From Sinorhizobium medicae (GTDB lineage Bacteria > Pseudomonadota > Alphaproteobacteria > Rhizobiales > Rhizobiaceae), in NCBI RefSeq assembly GCF_007827695.1, contig NZ_VITA01000004.1:186001-250000 (forward strand): DNA of 64,000 nucleotides. Direction: 5' to 3'. Both the position numbers and the translations under genes were made by a program. The notes under the pieces were generated by a model. It searched no databases. It was not told where the DNA came from and worked only from the letters and a program-made list of their open reading frames with translations. The first letter of the stretch is position 1, and every line of letters begins with the position of its first letter. Of the stretch, positions 1 through 10,982 are shown one piece after another.

Positions 1-1790
1 CACCGTCTCTGAACGCGAACATCACCCGATTCTCCCAATTTCTGACGCTCGTCGGGCTCACGGCGCTGATCGTCGGCGGCGTCGGCGTGGCCAATGCCGT
101 GCGCTCCTATCTCGACGGCAAACGCAGCGTCATCGCCACTTTCAAGTGCCTCGGCGCTCCGGCATCGCTAGTCGCGATGATCTATCTTTCGCAGATCCTG
201 ATGATCGCCCTTGTCGGTATCGGCATCGGCATCGCCATCGGTGCCTTCATCCCCTTCGTGGCGGCGCAGTTTCTCGCCGGCGTGCTGCCAGTCTCCACCG
301 CATTCGAGCTCTACCCTTCGGCTCTGGGCCTTGCGGCACTTTTCGGCCTCCTGACGGCCCTTACCTTCGCCATTCTGCCGCTTGGGCGAGCACGCCGGGT
401 GCCGGCCACCGCACTTTTCCGGCAGCAGGGATTCGAACCTACGGGCTTTCCCCCGCTGGCCTATCTCACCGGAGCCTTCATCTGCCTGGCGGCACTTGCC
501 GGGCTTGCTGTCTGGACTGCCTATGACCAGTACATTTCACTGGTCTTCCTCGGCGCGATCGCCTTTGCCTTCATCGTGCTGCGCGGCGTTTCGCTCCTGA
601 TATCGTGGCTCGCGCGGCGCAGCCCGCGCGTCCATTCGCCGGCTCTGCGATTGGCCATCGGCAATATTCATCGGCCGGGGGCACTGACACCATCCGTGGT
701 ATTGTCGCTTGGCCTCGGCCTGGCCCTTCTGGTGACCCTGGCGCTGATCGACGGCAATCTCAGGCGTGAGCTCACCGGCGACATGGCCGAGCGCGCTCCC
801 AACTTCTTCTTCGTCGACATTCAGAGCAGCGAGATCGAAGGCTTCCGTTCCCTGCTCGCGGGAGCAATGCCGGAGGGCAAGATCATCGAGGTGCCTATGC
901 TGCGCGGGCGCATCGTGGCGCTCAACGGCGAAGATGTGAACAGCCGCAACGTTCCGCCGGGAGGGCAATGGGTGCTGCGCGGCGACCGTGGCATCACCTA
1001 CGCCAGGAACAGGCCCGAAAACTCGAAGCTCACCGAAGGCAGCTGGTGGCCGGAGGACTATGGCGGCGAGCCCCTCGTCTCCTTCTCGGCCGAGGAGGCC
1101 CGCGAACTCGGGTTGAAGCTCGGCGATACGGTGACCGTCAACGTACTCGGCCGCAACATCACGGCAAGAATCTCGAATTTCCGCGAAGTCGAATGGGAAT
1201 CGCTGTCGATCAATTTCGTCATGGTCTTCTCGCCGAATACCTTTGCCGGCGCCCCGCATGCCTGGCTCGCGACGATTATCGATCCCGACGCCTCCGCGCA
1301 GGAGGAGGCGGCGGTCTTGAAGACGGTGACCAATACCTATCCCACCATCACGAGCGTGCGCGTCAAGGACGCGCTCGATATCGTCAACACTCTGCTCGGA
1401 CAGCTTGCAACGGCAGTTAGAGCCGCTGCGGCGGTCGCGCTGGTCGCGTCCATCCTCGTGCTCGCCGGTGCACTTGCTGCCGGCAATCGTGCCCGGATCC
1501 ATGATGCGGTCGTCCTGAAGACACTCGGCGCCACACGGGCCACGCTCATCCGCGCCTTCAGCTACGAATACATCATCCTCGGCCTGGCGACGGCGGTGTT
1601 CGCACTGTTCGCCGGTGGCGTTTCGGCCTGGTTCGTCGTCAGTCGCATCATGACCCTGCCCTCGAGCTTCCTGCCGGACGTCGCGATTGCGACGATCATC
1701 CTGGCGCTGGTCGTGACGGTGGGGATCGGCCTTGCCGGCACCTGGCGCGTCCTCGGGCAAAAAGCCGCTCCGGTGCTACGGGAACTTTGA
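1..1790 (+). CDS. ABC transporter permease, FtsX/MacB-like (5' truncated by window edge)
   Basis: The reading frame is already open at base 3 and runs 595 codons to a stop at 1790, so the true start lies outside the window. The GTG at 87 falls inside a membrane segment and is not a credible start. The visible part has at least eight hydrophobic segments: about four in the first 150 residues, one near residue 200, and three in the last 180. A soluble periplasmic-type region (about residues 220-430) lies between. This is the layout of the C-terminal part of large FtsX-family permeases (YbbP-like), which work with a LolD-like ATPase in lipid or lipoprotein related export. The partner ATPase is probably upstream. 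The substrate cannot be told from the sequence. Confidence 0.85.
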   Translation, partial: PSLNANITRFSQFLTLVGLTALIVGGVGVANAVRSYLDGKRSVIATFKCLGAPASLVAMIYLSQILMIALVGIGIGIAIGAFIPFVAAQFLAGVLPVSTAFELYPSALGLAALFGLLTALTFAILPLGRARRVPATALFRQQGFEPTGFPPLAYLTGAFICLAALAGLAVWTAYDQYISLVFLGAIAFAFIVLRGVSLLISWLARRSPRVHSPALRLAIGNIHRPGALTPSVVLSLGLGLALLVTLALIDGNLRRELTGDMAERAPNFFFVDIQSSEIEGFRSLLAGAMPEGKIIEVPMLRGRIVALNGEDVNSRNVPPGGQWVLRGDRGITYARNRPENSKLTEGSWWPEDYGGEPLVSFSAEEARELGLKLGDTVTVNVLGRNITARISNFREVEWESLSINFVMVFSPNTFAGAPHAWLATIIDPDASAQEEAAVLKTVTNTYPTITSVRVKDALDIVNTLLGQLATAVRAAAAVALVASILVLAGALAAGNRARIHDAVVLKTLGATRATLIRAFSYEYIILGLATAVFALFAGGVSAWFVVSRIMTLPSSFLPDVAIATIILALVVTVGIGLAGTWRVLGQKAAPVLREL

Positions 1791-2037
1791 GCTTGCGGTC
1801 ATTTTGCAGCGCTTACGGCCCTGATCGCCGAATTAACCGTAAATCACTTCAGTTTGATGGCCCGACTGCCCGGCTTTGTGCGATTCCAAGCGCTTCGGCC
1901 CTTGTGCATGACGGCGTTCGCCATCATATTTGTCAACAGGCATGCTGGAGCCCCGCAGCGGCGCCTGGGCGCGCAAGGAAACGACAAAGTTCGCCGCCCG
2001 ACACCGTAACTTCAACCGGGGCTTAAAAGAGGAAACA

Positions 2038-2775
2038 ATGGCTGATCTGAGAAACTACCAAACCCGAATGTCGCCCGCCGGCGCTCAGGCGGGTGCCGTG
2101 ATCGACGAAGGCCTTCGCGCTTATATGCTGAAGGTCTACAACCTGATGGCCCTCGGCCTGGCGATCACAGGCGTGGCAGCTTACGGAACCTATGCGCTTG
2201 CCGCCTCTAATCCGGCATTCGCCCAGCTTATCTACGCTTCGCCTCTCAAGTGGGTCGTGATGCTGGCGCCGCTTGCGCTGGTTTTCTTCCTGAGCTTCCG
2301 CATCAATTCCATGAGCGTTGCCACGGCGCAGATGACGTTCTGGGTCTATGCGGCGCTGATGGGCCTGTCGCTCTCGTCGATCTTCCTGGTCTTCACCGGC
2401 CAGAGCATCGTGCAGACCTTCTTCGTAACGGCGGCTTCGTTCGGCGCCCTGTCGCTTTACGGCTACACGACGAAGAAGGATCTCTCCGGTCTCGGCTCGT
2501 TCCTGATCATGGGTCTGTTCGGCGTGATCATCGCATCCGTCGTCAACATCTTCCTAGCCTCTTCGGCACTCGGCTTCGCGATCTCGGTGATCGGCGTGCT
2601 TATCTTCGCCGGCCTGACCGCGTACGACACGCAGAAGCTCAAGGAAATGTATTTCGAAGGCGATGATGCGCTGGTCGCCGGCCGCAAGGCCATCATGGGC
2701 GCGCTGACACTGTATCTCGACTTCATCAACCTGTTCATGTTCATGCTGCAGTTCCTTGGCAACAGGAACGAGTAG
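2038..2775 (+). CDS. Bax inhibitor-1/YccA family membrane protein
   Basis: This 245-residue integral membrane protein has seven hydrophobic segments after a short polar N-terminus, matching the BI-1/YccA family in length and topology. Family members are inner-membrane proteins linked to calcium leak or to modulation of FtsH-type proteolysis; no specific role can be read here. The ATG at 2038 is chosen because a purine-rich Shine-Dalgarno (AGAGGAAA) sits just upstream. An in-frame ATG at 1930 would add 36 unrelated residues. The gene stands alone, with a 247 bp upstream gap and a strong terminator after it. Confidence 0.9.
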   Translation: MADLRNYQTRMSPAGAQAGAVIDEGLRAYMLKVYNLMALGLAITGVAAYGTYALAASNPAFAQLIYASPLKWVVMLAPLALVFFLSFRINSMSVATAQMTFWVYAALMGLSLSSIFLVFTGQSIVQTFFVTAASFGALSLYGYTTKKDLSGLGSFLIMGLFGVIIASVVNIFLASSALGFAISVIGVLIFAGLTAYDTQKLKEMYFEGDDALVAGRKAIMGALTLYLDFINLFMFMLQFLGNRNE

Positions 2776-2790
2776 CTCGGACGAATGATG

Positions 2791-2818
2791 AAAAAGGCGG
2801 CTTCGGCCGCCTTTTTTG
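2791..2818 (+). terminator. Rho-independent terminator after the BI-1 gene
   Basis: A GC-rich stem (AAGGCGGC / GCCGCCTT) with a TTCG-type loop is followed by a run of Ts, starting 15 bases after the BI-1 stop codon. The A-run on the 5' side means it could also work on the other strand. Confidence 0.9.
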
Positions 2819-2870
2819 TTGGCCGAGCCTATCCAACTTCAGTTGTGCCCAGAAACACGCGAAGATTTCC

Positions 2871-3428
2871 ATGACAGCCACGCTCCGCGACGCCGTTGCC
2901 GCCGATCTCCCTGTTATCACGGGGATTTATCGCGAGTCCGTCTTGAACGGGGTCGCAAGCTATGAGGAGACACCGCCGACCGAGGCCGAGATGGCGCTCC
3001 GCTTCTCGACGATCACCGGGAGCGGTTACCCCTATGTCGTCGCGCTGGATGAGGCCGGCGCCGTTATCGGCTACGCCTATGCCTCGGCATTTCGCAACCG
3101 CAGCGCCTATCGATTCGTGGTGGAGGATTCGATCTATCTTTCGCCGGCAGCGCGCGGCAAGGGCACCGGCAAAGCTTTGCTTTCCGAACTGATCGGGCGC
3201 TGCACCGCTCTCGGCTTCCGCCAGATGATAGCGGTGATCGGTGGGGCCCACCCCTTGTCGATCGCCCTGCACCGGGCGCTCGGCTTCGAGCAGCAGGGTC
3301 TGATAAAGGCAACGGGCTTCAAGCATGGGCGCTGGCTCGATACGGTCTTCATGCAGCGTCCGCTCGGCGAGGGCACGACAACGACGCCCGCAGCGGGTGT
3401 CTATCCGGACACGCTTTACAGGGGTTGA
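2871..3428 (+). CDS. GNAT family N-acetyltransferase, phosphinothricin/methionine-sulfone acetyltransferase-like
   Basis: This 185-residue protein has a GNAT fold. The acetyl-CoA binding motif A is visible as an R-G-K-G-T-G-K loop near residue 100, followed by an HxxLGF-type motif B (ALGFEQQG). The N-terminal pattern, with a YxESVLNGVASYEE-like stretch, is typical of the Pat/YncA subgroup, which N-acetylates glutamine-synthetase inhibitors such as phosphinothricin or methionine sulfoximine. The natural substrate here is not certain. It is a monocistronic gene between the BI-1 terminator and the convergent clpP operon. Confidence 0.88.
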   Translation: MTATLRDAVAADLPVITGIYRESVLNGVASYEETPPTEAEMALRFSTITGSGYPYVVALDEAGAVIGYAYASAFRNRSAYRFVVEDSIYLSPAARGKGTGKALLSELIGRCTALGFRQMIAVIGGAHPLSIALHRALGFEQQGLIKATGFKHGRWLDTVFMQRPLGEGTTTTPAAGVYPDTLYRG

Positions 3429-3457
3429 GATGCAGCCTGCAGCGCAGCGCGAGAACT

Positions 3458-4075
3458 TTATCCGTCACGTTCAGCACCGGCCACTCGTTCGGTGAGGATA
3501 CAGTCGATCAAACCCCACTCCAGAGCTTCTTCCGCCGTCATGAAACGATCGCGATCCATCGCACGCTCGAATTCTTCATAGGTTCGCCCGCAATGCTCGG
3601 CATAAAGCCGCGTCATTCGGTGTTTGGTTCGCCTGATTTCCTCGGCATGGATAAGCATATCGGATGCCTGCCCCTGGAAGCCGCCTGAAGGCTGATGGAC
3701 AAGTATGCTGGTATTTGGCAGGGCGGCACGCCCGCCCGCCTCGCCTGCCATCAGCAGGAATGACCCCATCGAACGGGCGGTCCCCATGCAAAGCGTATGA
3801 ACCGGCGCTCGGATATATCGCATCGTGTCATACATGGCGAAGCCGCTTGTAACGACACCGCCAGGCGAATTGATGTAGAGCTGGATCGGTTTCGTGGGGC
3901 TTTCAGCCTCCAGAAACAGCAATTGTGCGCAAACCAGAGCGGATACGGCATCGTTCACCTCGCCGTTCAGAAAAATGATTCTCTCACGCAGCAGGCGGGA
4001 ATAGATGTCAAAGGAGCGCTCGCCTCGGCTGGATTGTTCAACGACCATGGGGACGAGTTGCATTGCTTCACGCAT
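3458..4075 (-). CDS. clpP: ATP-dependent Clp protease proteolytic subunit (ClpP paralogue)
   Basis: This 205-residue serine protease subunit has the catalytic triad in place by alignment to the family: Ser102 in ARSMG, His127 in LVHQPSGG and Asp176 in DRDRF. The oxyanion region INSPGG is intact. The family forms tetradecameric chambers fed by ClpA/ClpX-type unfoldases. The start at 4075 has an AGGAG site 8 bases upstream; a longer open frame to 4132 overlaps the SRPBCC gene and is less likely. It is the third gene of an ArsR-SRPBCC-ClpP run, 35 bases after the SRPBCC stop. It has no clpX or lon neighbour, so it is probably not the housekeeping clpP copy. Confidence 0.92.
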   Translation of the reverse strand: MREAMQLVPMVVEQSSRGERSFDIYSRLLRERIIFLNGEVNDAVSALVCAQLLFLEAESPTKPIQLYINSPGGVVTSGFAMYDTMRYIRAPVHTLCMGTARSMGSFLLMAGEAGGRAALPNTSILVHQPSGGFQGQASDMLIHAEEIRRTKHRMTRLYAEHCGRTYEEFERAMDRDRFMTAEEALEWGLIDCILTERVAGAERDG

Positions 4076-4110
4076 AGGCGAACTCCTGTTTATTTTTGTA
4101 GATCGAGACG

Positions 4111-4461
4111 TCAGGCGGCGCGCATCAGCCAAGGCTGATTGCTGTTCGCAGCCGGCGGGCCCAGACGCTCATCCTCAAGCCCATGGACAATTCTAAGGAT
4201 TGTGCCGCCATCAGCGTTGGGCCGGATCTGGAACGTCACGAGACTCTCGAGAAAGGGAGGTTCGTCGTCGCGCATCCTGTAGCAGATTTCCTGACCGGGA
4301 GCGGTAGAGACAGGCTCGGTACCGGCCAGTTCCCGCTCGGGCCACCATCTATCGACAAGCTCAGGGACACTGATCGCCTGCCAAACCATATCGGGCGGTG
4401 CACCGAGTTCATATTCGAACACCAGATGCCCGGCCTGTTCGCGTGGGTTCACTTTATTCAT
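4111..4461 (-). CDS. SRPBCC / AHSA1-type domain protein
   Basis: This 116-residue protein starts with a polar stretch and then the pattern [16 protein letters not shown]...VDRWWP, characteristic of the START/SRPBCC fold in the AHSA1 (activator of Hsp90 ATPase homologue) subgroup. These small hydrophobic-pocket proteins very often pair with ArsR-type regulators. The ATG at 4461 overlaps the stop of the upstream ArsR gene (ATGA), which fixes the start and argues for translational coupling. Ligand and function are unknown. Confidence 0.85.
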   Translation of the reverse strand: MNKVNPREQAGHLVFEYELGAPPDMVWQAISVPELVDRWWPERELAGTEPVSTAPGQEICYRMRDDEPPFLESLVTFQIRPNADGGTILRIVHGLEDERLGPPAANSNQPWLMRAA

Positions 4462-4772
4462 TGTCCCATGTCCTTCAGCAGGTCTCTCAACGCATCGATA
4501 CGCGCCGGCCAGTAGGCGCGATACTTCGTCAGCCATCCGGCTATGAGCGCCAGCCCCTCCGGGTCGACCTCGTAGTTCACGAAGCGCCCGTGCCGTTCTT
4601 CCCGCACCAGCTTTGCATCACGCAACACGTGGAGGTGCTGGGACATGGCCGGCTGGCTGATGTGCATTCCATCGCGCAAGGCACTGGCGTTCATGCTGCC
4701 GCTCGCCAGCTTCTCGAAGATTGCACGGCGGGTCGGGTCGGCGAGAGCTTTGAATATATCGTTCTCAATCAT
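4458..4772 (-). CDS. ArsR-family winged-helix transcriptional regulator
   Basis: This 104-residue regulator has a winged helix-turn-helix: ALADPTRRAIFEKLASG, then the recognition helix region ISQPAMSQHLHVLRDAKLV, then a wing RHGRFVNYEV. No metal-binding Cys pair is visible, so it belongs to the non-metal ArsR group that co-occurs with SRPBCC proteins. The ATG at 4772 is preferred because the alternative GTG at 4793 lies inside a perfect inverted repeat that looks like the operator. It heads the leftward ArsR-SRPBCC-ClpP operon and probably represses it. Confidence 0.88.
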   Translation of the reverse strand: MIENDIFKALADPTRRAIFEKLASGSMNASALRDGMHISQPAMSQHLHVLRDAKLVREERHGRFVNYEVDPEGLALIAGWLTKYRAYWPARIDALRDLLKDMGQ

Positions 4773-4778
4773 AAACGA

Positions 4779-4800
4779 CAGATAAGCAAACACTTATCTG
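4779..4800 (-). promoter_or_regulatory. Perfect inverted repeat, likely ArsR operator
   Basis: CAGATAAG and CTTATCTG form an exact 8-bp inverted repeat separated by 6 bases, starting 7 bases upstream of the ArsR ATG. Spacing and position fit an autoregulatory operator of an ArsR-family dimer. Assignment to this regulator is inference from position. Confidence 0.65.
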
Positions 4801-4970
4801 ATTCGCAACACTGCCGCACGTTTCCGGCGAGAGTGACCTCGCCTCACATCCGCTCGGCCTACGAGAAGTACCGATGCTACTGTCGTGAGGGAGCACACCC
4901 GCTCCTCCGGCCGATCGCCGGTCTCGATGAGGGATGGAAGAGAATCCTTCCAGCAGCGCGAAGCGCCTCG

Positions 4971-5381
4971 TCAGGATTTCACGAGCTTCAGAATCTTCTC
5001 GAAGATCTTCAGCACCTGAGAGAGCTCGTGGCCGCGTTTCAATATGGTCCCGTGAGCGTTGAGCACGCTGAAGGCGCCCTGTTTGGCGGCCAGCTTCGGG
5101 TTTTTTTCGATGCGGTAGAGAGGCACTTCTCCGGCACGCTTGAATACCGAGAAAACGGCCCGGTCCCGGAGGTGGTCGATGGCATAGTCGCGCCACTCCC
5201 CTTCGCCCACCATTCGACCATAGACCTTGAGGATCAGGTCGAGTTCGCGGCGATGGAAGGTGATGGGCGGTGGGTTCCTGGCTTGCTTGTATTCGTGAAG
5301 ATCGACGACCACATCGGAGGTGGTCTGGCCGTAGTGACGTGCTTCGCCTCGCGGCAAATCCGTTTCATCAGTCATCGGCAT
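4971..5381 (-). CDS. DUF2794 domain-containing protein
   Basis: This 136-residue, charged, cytosolic-looking protein carries the conserved core ITFHRRELDLILKVYGRMV...EWRDYAIDHLRD...FSVFKRA, which I recognise as DUF2794, a small family confined mainly to Alphaproteobacteria. No signal peptide or membrane segment is present. Function is unknown. It is separated by about 200 bases from the ArsR gene downstream and 327 bases from the DUF1223 gene upstream, so it is probably monocistronic. A start two codons in (ATG at 5375) is equally possible. Confidence 0.8.
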   Translation of the reverse strand: MPMTDETDLPRGEARHYGQTTSDVVVDLHEYKQARNPPPITFHRRELDLILKVYGRMVGEGEWRDYAIDHLRDRAVFSVFKRAGEVPLYRIEKNPKLAAKQGAFSVLNAHGTILKRGHELSQVLKIFEKILKLVKS

Positions 5382-5708
5382 TTCGGCCTTCTAATGTGAC
5401 AGGACCACGACAGTGTGCCTCACACAATCCGAAAAGCAAGCCGGAAGCTGTTGATCAATGTCAGCAATTCTTGGGGCTGCCGCAATTCAGTCAAAACGCC
5501 GCCCCAATTCGCCGCAACACTCCGACCGCTGCCGGACAGAGTCGTTGCCACCGTATGTCCGGCCAGCCGTCATGCTGCGGGAGGTTCTCGAACGCAGACA
5601 TGGCTGGTTCGGTCCGGTAACTTCGAACCCTCAGCCCCAGCCCCTCGATGCTGCCGGGCCGAACCATCCCCTGTTCCGCCGCAAGCGAGGCGGAACCTTC
5701 CTGCGCCC
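5382..5708. other. Intergenic region between DUF1223 and DUF2794 genes
   Basis: This 327-base stretch holds no convincing gene. At 5673-5696 there is a perfect 8-bp stem (GTTCCGCC / GGCGGAAC, 8-base loop) about 13 bases past the DUF1223 stop. It lacks a T-run and may act as a 3' stabilising or Rho-associated structure. The rest presumably carries the DUF2794 promoter, which I could not identify. Confidence 0.5.
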
Positions 5709-6497
5709 TCAGAGCTTCCCTTGCGGCCCCGCGAGAACGGTTGCGGCGCCGATGATCGCCCCCGGCGTTTCCTTGTCCTTCATCGATTGCAGCAGCACGG
5801 CGCAGCCGCTGTTTCCCTGGCCTTCGATGAGAACCGAGGCGGGCAGCGTGAACTCCGCGGGCTTGCCGTCCCACATGCCGATCGTCTGGATATCCCGCAC
5901 GGCGTGCCAGTAGGCGATCTTCTTGCCGCTGTTCTCACCCTTCTCGACATTGACCACTCTTGCACGGTCGAAATAGACGACGACGACATTCGCCCTGCCG
6001 GTCCCGGCACCGACCTTGATCGATATTTCATCGCCGCCGATGGAAGCGTCGACCGGCACCGACAGGCCCTTTCCTTTCGCCTCCATCAAGGCGAGGCGGT
6101 TCTTGATTGCCGGAAGGTCCGAGCCGTTCGTGTGATCGCGTCCGTTCAGAATGGCCTGGGGCGTATAGACGCCGTAACGCCCGAGCATCCGCGCATAAGC
6201 ATATTGCCGCTCGGTGTTTTGCTTGGACGCGAGCGTATCCGCCCAACCTAGATAATTCCAATAGTCAACATGGTAAGCGAGCGCGACGACGCCGCCTTCA
6301 TCGACGAGCTTCTTGAGTGCCGCATCGGCCGGCGGGCAAGAGGAACAGCCCTGGCTGGTGAAGAGTTCGACGACGCCCTTGATCGCCCCATCGCCCATCG
6401 GTTTGCCGTCTTCCGCTGCAGCCGTACCGCTGATCGCGCCGAACAGCCCGACCGTCAGGGCGAGACGTCGGATCGTTGGTTTGCAGGCGAATATCAT
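5709..6497 (-). CDS. DUF1223 domain-containing secreted protein (thioredoxin-like CxxC motif)
   Basis: This 262-residue protein has an N-terminal signal peptide (basic start, hydrophobic core, cleavage near GTAAAE). The DUF1223 signature ELFTSQGCSSCPPADAAL follows directly. CSSC resembles a thioredoxin-type redox motif, so a periplasmic thiol-related role is plausible but unproven. Length fits the family. The ATG at 6497 gives the complete signal peptide. It follows acnA in the same direction, but a strong terminator lies between them, so it is a separate unit. Confidence 0.85.
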   Translation of the reverse strand: MIFACKPTIRRLALTVGLFGAISGTAAAEDGKPMGDGAIKGVVELFTSQGCSSCPPADAALKKLVDEGGVVALAYHVDYWNYLGWADTLASKQNTERQYAYARMLGRYGVYTPQAILNGRDHTNGSDLPAIKNRLALMEAKGKGLSVPVDASIGGDEISIKVGAGTGRANVVVVYFDRARVVNVEKGENSGKKIAYWHAVRDIQTIGMWDGKPAEFTLPASVLIEGQGNSGCAVLLQSMKDKETPGAIIGAATVLAGPQGKL

Positions 6498-6628
6498 GGT
6501 GTCTTTGTTCGTTCTGGTTAAACCGGCGACTTGTCGCGCGGGACACCCCTACATACGACGGGTATTCTTCAACGAAAAGTCACGTTGGAGTGACTGCAGC
6601 AAAGCGGTGGATAACCGCGAAAACAGGC

Positions 6629-6670
6629 AATAAAATGCCGGGGCGCCGCTGGACGCCCCGGCATTTTATT
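6629..6670 (-). terminator. Terminator downstream of acnA
   Basis: A perfect 17-bp stem (core ATGCCGGGGCG / CGCCCCGGCAT flanked by AATAAA / TTTATT) has an 8-base loop and A/T runs on both sides. It starts 16 bases past the acnA stop. It is symmetric and can work in either direction. Confidence 0.92.
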
Positions 6671-6685
6671 CATGCGGGTCGCCGA

Positions 6686-9376
<2,691 letters not shown>

Positions 9377-9646
9377 TGGATGATACCCCGTTCCGTCTGA
9401 TCGCCAAAAACTGACGTACGAACGCCCGAGCACCTGTGAGGCGCGAAATGGGATGCGGGTGCGGCCATTTCCGCTGTCCGTACGTGGAAGCGCGTTCCAT
9501 GTTCGGCGCTAGGATGAAATTCACGCCGACCGCTGGCGTGTTGGCCGCCTTATAGATAATTTCTTGAAATCGTGCCAGACCAAGCAAGGTCCAATCGGAA
9601 CTTTTTTTGCTCTGCGATAATACACGTCAAGGGAAGCTGCAAATTC

Positions 9647-10270
9647 ATGCGCCTGCTGGCTGAAGGATTGAGTGCGAGGCGCGGCGAGGACCTGATTTTC
9701 AAGGATATTTCGTTTGATCTGGCTGGCGGCGAGGCGCTCGTGGTGACCGGTCCGAACGGTTCCGGCAAGTCGACGCTTCTGCGCGTGCTGGCAGGCCTTC
9801 TCGGAGCGGATTCGGGCCGTGTCCGGCTGAAGGGCGGGCCCGCCGGTTTCGATCACCCGCGCGAACTCAGCCATTATCTCGGCCACCGGAACGCAATGAA
9901 GCGTGAGCTGACGGTCGAGGAAAATCTCATCTTCTGGCAGCGCTTTCTCGGCGATTCACCCGGCGGCTCCGGAGACGGCCTCGTTGAAGCCGCCACGGCC
10001 GTGGGACTAGCCGACATCATCCACCTGCCCTTCGGCTACCTTTCCGCCGGCCAGCAGCGCCGCATGGCAATGGCGAAACTGCTCGTGGCCTATCGGCCGA
10101 TCTGGCTCCTCGACGAGCCGACGGCGGCTCTCGACGTCAGCGCCGACAGGCTCTTTGCCGGGCTGGTGGCGCGCCATCTCGAACGCGGCGGGATCGTCAT
10201 CGCCGCCACGCACCAGGCTCTGGGGTTCACCGGGGTTAAAAGCCTCGAAATGACGGGGTTCTTCCATTGA
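9647..10270 (+). CDS. ccmA: Heme exporter ATP-binding protein CcmA
   Basis: This 207-residue ABC ATPase has Walker A GPNGSGKST, signature LSAGQQRRMAMAKLL and Walker B WLLDEPTAALD. With CcmB and CcmC it forms the complex that releases holo-CcmE for cytochrome c maturation. The start at 9647 gives the normal CcmA N-terminus (MRLLAEGLSARRGEDLIF); upstream in-frame sequence is not family-like. It overlaps ccmB by four bases (ATGA or TTGA type), indicating a coupled operon ccmABCDG. Confidence 0.94.
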   Translation: MRLLAEGLSARRGEDLIFKDISFDLAGGEALVVTGPNGSGKSTLLRVLAGLLGADSGRVRLKGGPAGFDHPRELSHYLGHRNAMKRELTVEENLIFWQRFLGDSPGGSGDGLVEAATAVGLADIIHLPFGYLSAGQQRRMAMAKLLVAYRPIWLLDEPTAALDVSADRLFAGLVARHLERGGIVIAATHQALGFTGVKSLEMTGFFH

Positions 10271-10926
10271 CCGCCCTCTTTCTCCGGGATCTCAAGCTTT
10301 CGGTGCGCGCCGGCGGCGGCGCGATGATCGGCGTACTTTTCTTCATGACCGTGGTCGCGGTCATCCCCTTCGGTGTCGGGCCGGACCTCAACCTGCTCGC
10401 TCGGATCGGTCCGGCAATCCTCTGGATCGGAGCGCTGCTCGCATCGCTGCTCGGACTCGACCGGCTCTTCCAGGCAGAACGCGAAGACGGCTCGCTCGAC
10501 CTCATCATGATGCAGGAGACGCCGTTGCTCCTCACCGTTCTCGTCAAATGCGCCGCTCATTGGACCGCCACCGGTCTGCCGCTGGTGGTCGCCTCGCCCT
10601 TCCTCGGTCTCTTCATGAACATGGACGAACGCGCGATCGGCGCCACGATGCTGACGCTGCTTGCAGGAACCCCGGCGATCACCCTGATCGGAGCGGTCGG
10701 CGCAGCGGTAGCGGTGGCGCTTCCGCGCGGCGGCCTGCTGGTATCGATCCTGGTGCTTCCGCTCGCCATACCGGTTCTGATCTTCGGGGTCAGCGCCGTC
10801 TATGCGGCTATCGAGGATCCCGCCCCGTTTCTGCCGCCTTTCATGATATTGATGGCGATAACCCTGTTCTTTGCGGTGATCGGACCCGTGGCGGCCGCCT
10901 CAGCCCTCAGGCATTCGGCCGACTGA
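10267..10926 (+). CDS. ccmB: Heme exporter permease CcmB
   Basis: This 219-residue inner-membrane protein has six hydrophobic segments, typical of CcmB, the permease partner of CcmA. It begins with TTG at 10267, overlapping the ccmA stop, which sets the start. Sequence features such as FRDLKLSVRAGG near the N-terminus and LLVLPLAIPVLIFG in the fifth segment fit the family. It is followed by a 56-base gap with a stem-loop before ccmC. Confidence 0.93.
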   Translation: MTALFLRDLKLSVRAGGGAMIGVLFFMTVVAVIPFGVGPDLNLLARIGPAILWIGALLASLLGLDRLFQAEREDGSLDLIMMQETPLLLTVLVKCAAHWTATGLPLVVASPFLGLFMNMDERAIGATMLTLLAGTPAITLIGAVGAAVAVALPRGGLLVSILVLPLAIPVLIFGVSAVYAAIEDPAPFLPPFMILMAITLFFAVIGPVAAASALRHSAD

Positions 10927-10949
10927 GACACGGCACTTTAGGATCGATT

Positions 10950-10968
10950 GCGGAAGGGGTGCTTCCGC
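10950..10968 (+). other. Stem-loop between ccmB and ccmC
   Basis: GCGGAAG and CTTCCGC form a perfect 7-bp stem with a 5-base loop, 15 bases before the ccmC start. There is no T-run, so it is not a classic terminator. It could affect mRNA processing or the CcmC translation rate. Confidence 0.45.
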
Positions 10969-10982
10969 GTTAAAGAGCCAAT

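Noticed and set aside
537..1760. Long minus-strand open frame of 407 codons inside the FtsX permease gene
   Set aside because: Arg/Asp/Gly-rich, low-complexity composition typical of a GC-rich antisense shadow; no domain, no Shine-Dalgarno.
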